Positions 60,769 to 64,000 of a DNA stretch of 64,000 bases are shown in pieces. The DNA is taken from NCBI RefSeq assembly GCF_021390535.1, contig NZ_JAJUXG010000003.1:558001-622000 (forward strand). Reading direction: 5' to 3'. Position numbers and translations under genes: made by a program. The stretch is from Dyadobacter sp. CY312. Its GTDB lineage: Bacteria; Bacteroidota; Bacteroidia; Cytophagales; Spirosomataceae. The stretch's first letter is position 1. Each line of letters begins with the position of its first letter. The notes beneath the pieces were generated by a model, which ran no database searches, was not told the origin of the DNA, and was given only the letters and a program-made list of their open reading frames with translations.

Positions 60769-61878
60769 ATGTCGCAGGTAATATTCGCAAAAAAAGTTTT
60801 TACAGGAAACGAGATTCTTAAAGATCAACTCATAACCGTTGAGAACAATAAAATCATTTCCATTGCACATGCGACATCTTCTGCCGGTGCCAAAGAAGTT
60901 AAGTACCTCGCTCCCGGCCTTTTCGATAGCCACATCAACGGCGGAGAAAAATATCATTTTACACAAAAGGCTGACGAAGAAACGATTGACGACATATATC
61001 AAACCAGTGTAGCTACCGGAGCTGCGTACGTGTTGCCTACGCTCATTACCTCGCCACAGGACAACATTTTGAAAGGCATTGAATCTGTTCGCTCCTACCA
61101 GGAAAAGTACCCTGGTTCAGGTGTGTTGGGAATGCATCTGGAAGGTCCTTTTCTCAACCCCATCAAACGCGGTGCACACCTCACTGAATATGTTCGAAAG
61201 CCAACCAACGCCGATCTTGAAGAAATTGTCAGATACGGAAAAGGCGTTATAAAGCTGATTACGATTGCGCCGGAGATGTTTACCGAAGATCAAATCCAGC
61301 TGCTATTGGATTCTGGTATCACTGTTTCAGCCGGACATTCCAATGCAACTTATTCGGAGGCAAGCCGCGCATTTAATCAGGGAATTCATCTGGTTACGCA
61401 TTTGTACAATGCCATGTCTGCTTTTGGCCATCGCGAACCAGGTCTCATTGGGGCCACTTTCGACAATAAATCGGTTTACGCACCCATCATCATCGATGGT
61501 GTTCATTCCAGTTACGCAGCCGCCCGGATCGCTTACAAGGTCAAAAAAGACAAACTTTTCCTTATTTCTGATGCTTTGTTTTTGAACGAGAAAGTGACTG
61601 AATTTAAATGGGGTGAGTTCGATGCCTATTTGAAAGACAGGAAATATATCAATTCCGACGGAAACCTTGCCGGTGCAACCATTTCTCTGGCCGATGCGGT
61701 TAGAAATGCGGTGAATGAAATAGGAATTCCGTTACAGGAAGCCATAGAAATGGCGACGATCAGGCCTGCGAAAGCACTTGGACTGGAATCGAAAATCGGA
61801 CAAATAGCTGTGGGTTATCCGGCGGTCTTTACCACTTTTGATGATGATCTGCTTAATTTCTCGGTTCTGAAATATTGA
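60769..61878 (+). CDS. nagA: N-acetylglucosamine-6-phosphate deacetylase
   Basis: The 369-residue amidohydrolase has the NagA landmarks: LAPGLFDSHINGG near residue 46, GMHLEGPFLNP with the metal-binding Glu, AGHSNAT and THLYNAM with metal-binding His residues, the substrate-contact DGVHSS and LFLISDAL with the catalytic Asp. The first motif is HIN rather than HIH; loss of the second His is known in single-metal NagA enzymes such as that of E. coli. The enzyme removes acetate from GlcNAc-6-phosphate in amino-sugar catabolism or wall recycling. NagB or a GlcNAc transporter gene is not adjacent. Confidence 0.9.
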   Translation: MSQVIFAKKVFTGNEILKDQLITVENNKIISIAHATSSAGAKEVKYLAPGLFDSHINGGEKYHFTQKADEETIDDIYQTSVATGAAYVLPTLITSPQDNILKGIESVRSYQEKYPGSGVLGMHLEGPFLNPIKRGAHLTEYVRKPTNADLEEIVRYGKGVIKLITIAPEMFTEDQIQLLLDSGITVSAGHSNATYSEASRAFNQGIHLVTHLYNAMSAFGHREPGLIGATFDNKSVYAPIIIDGVHSSYAAARIAYKVKKDKLFLISDALFLNEKVTEFKWGEFDAYLKDRKYINSDGNLAGATISLADAVRNAVNEIGIPLQEAIEMATIRPAKALGLESKIGQIAVGYPAVFTTFDDDLLNFSVLKY

Positions 61879-61897
61879 AAGGCATTCTTTAATTTTT

Positions 61898-61921
61898 GCC
61901 ACAAAGGCACAAAGACACGAA
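61898..61921. repeat. Short CACAAAG-type repeat in intergenic region
   Basis: The stretch contains GCCACAAAGGCACAAAGACACGAA, with CACAAAG twice in tandem and a partial third copy. Similar sequences are common between genes in many Bacteroidota genomes, from memory. It lies between the convergent nagA and radical SAM genes. No coding role is seen. Confidence 0.4.
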
Positions 61922-62005
61922 TTTTATTTACCCGCTGCCGACTATGTTGACGACCTTTCAGGAAGAAGTTGATAAGACGTGATTTATCTAAGTTCAAGCC
62001 AACAA

Positions 62006-64000
62006 CTACACAATCAACAAGCCGCCTTTGCGTAGTTCATTCCAGGTTCTTGAATTTGTGAAGGTTTGAAAATCTCCTAATCCTGCGTTGGCAAAATCAT
62101 TTTTTAATTGATCAAAAGCATAAGGCTCAGCATTGCTGGTGAGAAGTTTAGGCATAGTTTGTACCAGCCATTCAGCAACACCCACTTCTGCTTCAACAGC
62201 CCACTCCTTTTTCTTGTTAAAAAAAACCAGTTCGGCAATTTCAACCACCTTTTTGCCCCGTTTTTCTTCGAAAACAGCCATTTCAGGCAGGCTTCCCATC
62301 CACACTACGATGGCATTGGTTCTCGTTGCGACATCCGGCAATTCTCTTACACTCTTTTCAATGTATCGTGGGGAAATGGACGATGCCGGTACTTTAAAAT
62401 CAAACCACTTTGATAAAGGGAAATCCAGACAAACGCCGTGCATATAATTGAAAAGCGATTTACGTAATCCTTCCGCATATAAATCATGATCTGCGCCGAG
62501 CGGATCATTGTGTTCCAGATCGTTGTTGGCAAACTTACCGAGATCCGGACCAATACGCATTACATCAAATTCTTCCGGATGTAACCCAACAGGACTATGC
62601 GCTGTCATTGCAAACCGATGCCAGAAACCAGACTGTACAATTCCTTGTTCGAATAACTGCCGCACCATCTCCAGTGCATCTATTGTTTCCTGAGTCGTTT
62701 GCGTAGGAAAACCATACATTAGGTAGGCGTGAACCATAATGCCAGCTTGCGTGAAAGCATCAGCAACACGAGCGACCTGCGCTACGGTTACTCCTTTTTT
62801 CATTCGCTCTAAAAGCCTGTCGGACGCCACTTCCAGTCCGCCCGAAATGGCGATACAACCGGAAGCTTTTAGCAGCAGGCAAAGGTCATGGGTGAAGTTT
62901 TTTTCAAAACGGATATTGGTCCACCAAACAACCGTGAGTTTCCTGCGAATAATTTCCAAAGCCAGATCCCGCAACAAAGCCGGAGGCGCGGCTTCATCCA
63001 CAAAATGAAACCCGTTTTGACCTGTTTGATTGATTATTTCTTCTATCCGATCGCAAAGCAAAGCCGCCGTCATGGGCTCATAGCGTCGGATGTAGTCAAG
63101 CGATATGTCGCAGAACGAGCATTTACCCCAATAACAACCGTGTGCAAGTGTAAGTTTATTCCAACGCCCATCACTCCAAAGGCGGTGCATCGGATTCACA
63201 ATTTCAATTACGGAAAGGTAATCGTGAAGAGGCAAATCACTATAATCCGGTGTACCGGTATCACGTTGCGGCACATCCTTTTCCTTGGCGCCATTGTGAT
63301 AAATCACTTCACCATTTACTCTGGAATAAACCCTTTTGAGTTGTTCAATACTTCTTTCACCATCCAGATATTCCAAAAGCGATAAAAGCGGCGCTTCACC
63401 GTCGTCCAGACAAACAAAATCGATGTAATTAAAAACACGCGGCTCTTTTAATGACCGCAATTCCGTATTGGCAAAACCGCCCCCCATTACCACCTGAATG
63501 GCAGGATAATATTTTTTTAGATATTGGCCGCATTTAAAACCGCCGTATAAATTACCCGGAAAAGGAACTGTGATACAAACCATATCGGGCTGATATTGCT
63601 GTATTTTCTTTTCCAGTATCGAGGTCAAAATAGCTGATAAAAGCGTATCCGGCATTTCCAGAGCCGTTTCCATTTCATCAAAATGCGTTGCAGACCGACC
63701 CAGCCTTTCAGCATAACGGCTAAAACCAAAATGAGGATCCACAGCTTCCTGAATCAGATCACCCAGGTCTTCAAGATATAGCGTCGCCAAATGCCTCGCT
63801 TTGTCATGAATGCCCATCGTACCGAATGCCCAATCCATATCTTCAAGCTGTTGAAAACGGCTCGCTTCCGGTAAATAACTCCGGTCGCAAATACTATGAG
63901 CAAGTGTAGGATTATGGTTTTTCAGGAAACGGATTACGGGATCAATGGTGGATATGTAATCGTCCCGGAGGGAGTAAATCCGAAAGCTGTTTTCCGTCAG
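62006..64000 (-). CDS. B12-binding-type radical SAM protein (5' end outside window)
   Basis: The reading frame stays open to the right edge, so the start is missing; 664 residues are visible. The N-terminal part resembles the cobalamin-binding Rossmann fold (MVCITVPFPGNLYGG, then VVMGGGFANTELRSL and IDFVCLDDGEAPLL), though no DxHxxG motif is visible. A radical SAM core follows with cysteines in LAHGCYWGKCSFCDIS (codons at 63136-63110), spaced CX4CX2C rather than the usual CX3CX2C, and later ISGGLEVASDRLLERMKKG and YLMYGFPTQTTQETI as in the TIM barrel. The C-terminal 200 residues are unassigned. The substrate is unknown. Confidence 0.85.
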   Translation of the reverse strand: MTENSFRIYSLRDDYISTIDPVIRFLKNHNPTLAHSICDRSYLPEASRFQQLEDMDWAFGTMGIHDKARHLATLYLEDLGDLIQEAVDPHFGFSRYAERLGRSATHFDEMETALEMPDTLLSAILTSILEKKIQQYQPDMVCITVPFPGNLYGGFKCGQYLKKYYPAIQVVMGGGFANTELRSLKEPRVFNYIDFVCLDDGEAPLLSLLEYLDGERSIEQLKRVYSRVNGEVIYHNGAKEKDVPQRDTGTPDYSDLPLHDYLSVIEIVNPMHRLWSDGRWNKLTLAHGCYWGKCSFCDISLDYIRRYEPMTAALLCDRIEEIINQTGQNGFHFVDEAAPPALLRDLALEIIRRKLTVVWWTNIRFEKNFTHDLCLLLKASGCIAISGGLEVASDRLLERMKKGVTVAQVARVADAFTQAGIMVHAYLMYGFPTQTTQETIDALEMVRQLFEQGIVQSGFWHRFAMTAHSPVGLHPEEFDVMRIGPDLGKFANNDLEHNDPLGADHDLYAEGLRKSLFNYMHGVCLDFPLSKWFDFKVPASSISPRYIEKSVRELPDVATRTNAIVVWMGSLPEMAVFEEKRGKKVVEIAELVFFNKKKEWAVEAEVGVAEWLVQTMPKLLTSNAEPYAFDQLKNDFANAGLGDFQTFTNSRTWNELRKGGLLIV

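Noticed and set aside
61815-61997. Short minus-strand reading frame between nagA and the radical SAM gene
   Set aside because: It overlaps the end of nagA and crosses a common intergenic repeat; the product has no recognisable features.
1-64000. tRNA, rRNA, prophage or intact insertion sequence
   Set aside because: I looked for them on both strands and saw no tRNA-like cloverleaf, rRNA segment, transposase or integrase; small RNAs cannot be excluded by eye.

Overview
The window looks like chromosomal DNA of a Bacteroidota bacterium, most likely a member of the Cytophagales (a Dyadobacter-like genus would fit; this is inference from gene content, not a database match). The indications are the near absence of Shine-Dalgarno sequences, several -33/-7 promoters of the type TTG-N17-23-TAnnTTTG, many signal peptides and lipoboxes of Bacteroidota style, YtxH, DUF1080, DUF1460 and DUF4136 proteins, and single-domain response regulators paired with SHDxxEPLRKI-type kinases. 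I see no rRNA, tRNA, CRISPR array, phage gene or intact insertion sequence. Both ends cut a gene: a secreted alpha/beta hydrolase on the left and a B12-binding-type radical SAM protein on the right.

Layout. 1-2240: hydrolase (partial), a repeat-bearing spacer and a YegS-like lipid kinase. 2283-12358: an App1-like phosphatidate phosphatase divergent from the lipid kinase, a PLP enzyme of the Cys/Met family, then an OmpR/EnvZ-type pair followed by a tripartite heavy-metal RND efflux system (outer-membrane channel, adaptor, CzcA-like pump). 12423-14192: small envelope genes (lipoprotein, TPR protein, TonB-C-like protein). 14337-22440: a dense signalling island with rpoN, an NtrC-type sigma-54 activator, a PAS protein plus histidine kinase that look like one gene split by a one-base frameshift, a REC-PAS-kinase hybrid, and a divergent kinase/response-regulator pair. 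22458-26245: small stress-type membrane proteins, an orphan response regulator and a large TPR protein. 26370-32136: DUF1080 hydrolase, GH65 phosphorylase, beta-phosphoglucomutase and a divergent cytoplasmic GH13 enzyme, together a phosphorolytic alpha-glucoside route. 32278-41820: DUF1460 protein with MscS channel, a second OmpR/kinase pair, DinB protein, DUF4136 lipoprotein with beta-barrel protein, pheA and parE. 42093-59658: a 17.5-kb one-directional surface-polysaccharide locus. 59832-64000: thioredoxin, pentapeptide-repeat protein, nagA and the radical SAM gene.

How the genes work together. The polysaccharide locus joins an OPX-type outer-membrane export protein, a kinase-less chain-length/co-polymerase protein, an ABC exporter whose ATPase has a C-terminal glycan-binding-type extension, an amino-sugar module (DegT aminotransferase, WbqC protein, left-handed beta-helix acyltransferase), several glycosyltransferases, an O-antigen ligase/polymerase-like protein and an O-acyltransferase. 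No sugar-nucleotide synthesis genes other than the aminotransferase and no initiating phosphosugar transferase are visible, so these must lie elsewhere. The signalling island has an unusual density of kinases next to rpoN. The metal pump is preceded by its probable sensor pair and a tandem 11-bp repeat that could be the regulator's binding site.

No wholly new system is evident. The observations most worth following are the split PAS-kinase in the sigma-54 island, the mixed architecture of the polysaccharide exporter, a paralogous glycosyltransferase that has lost its DxD motif, the WbqC amino-sugar module, the divergent lipid kinase/phosphatase pair sharing a perfect palindrome, and the CX4CX2C cluster motif of the radical SAM protein.
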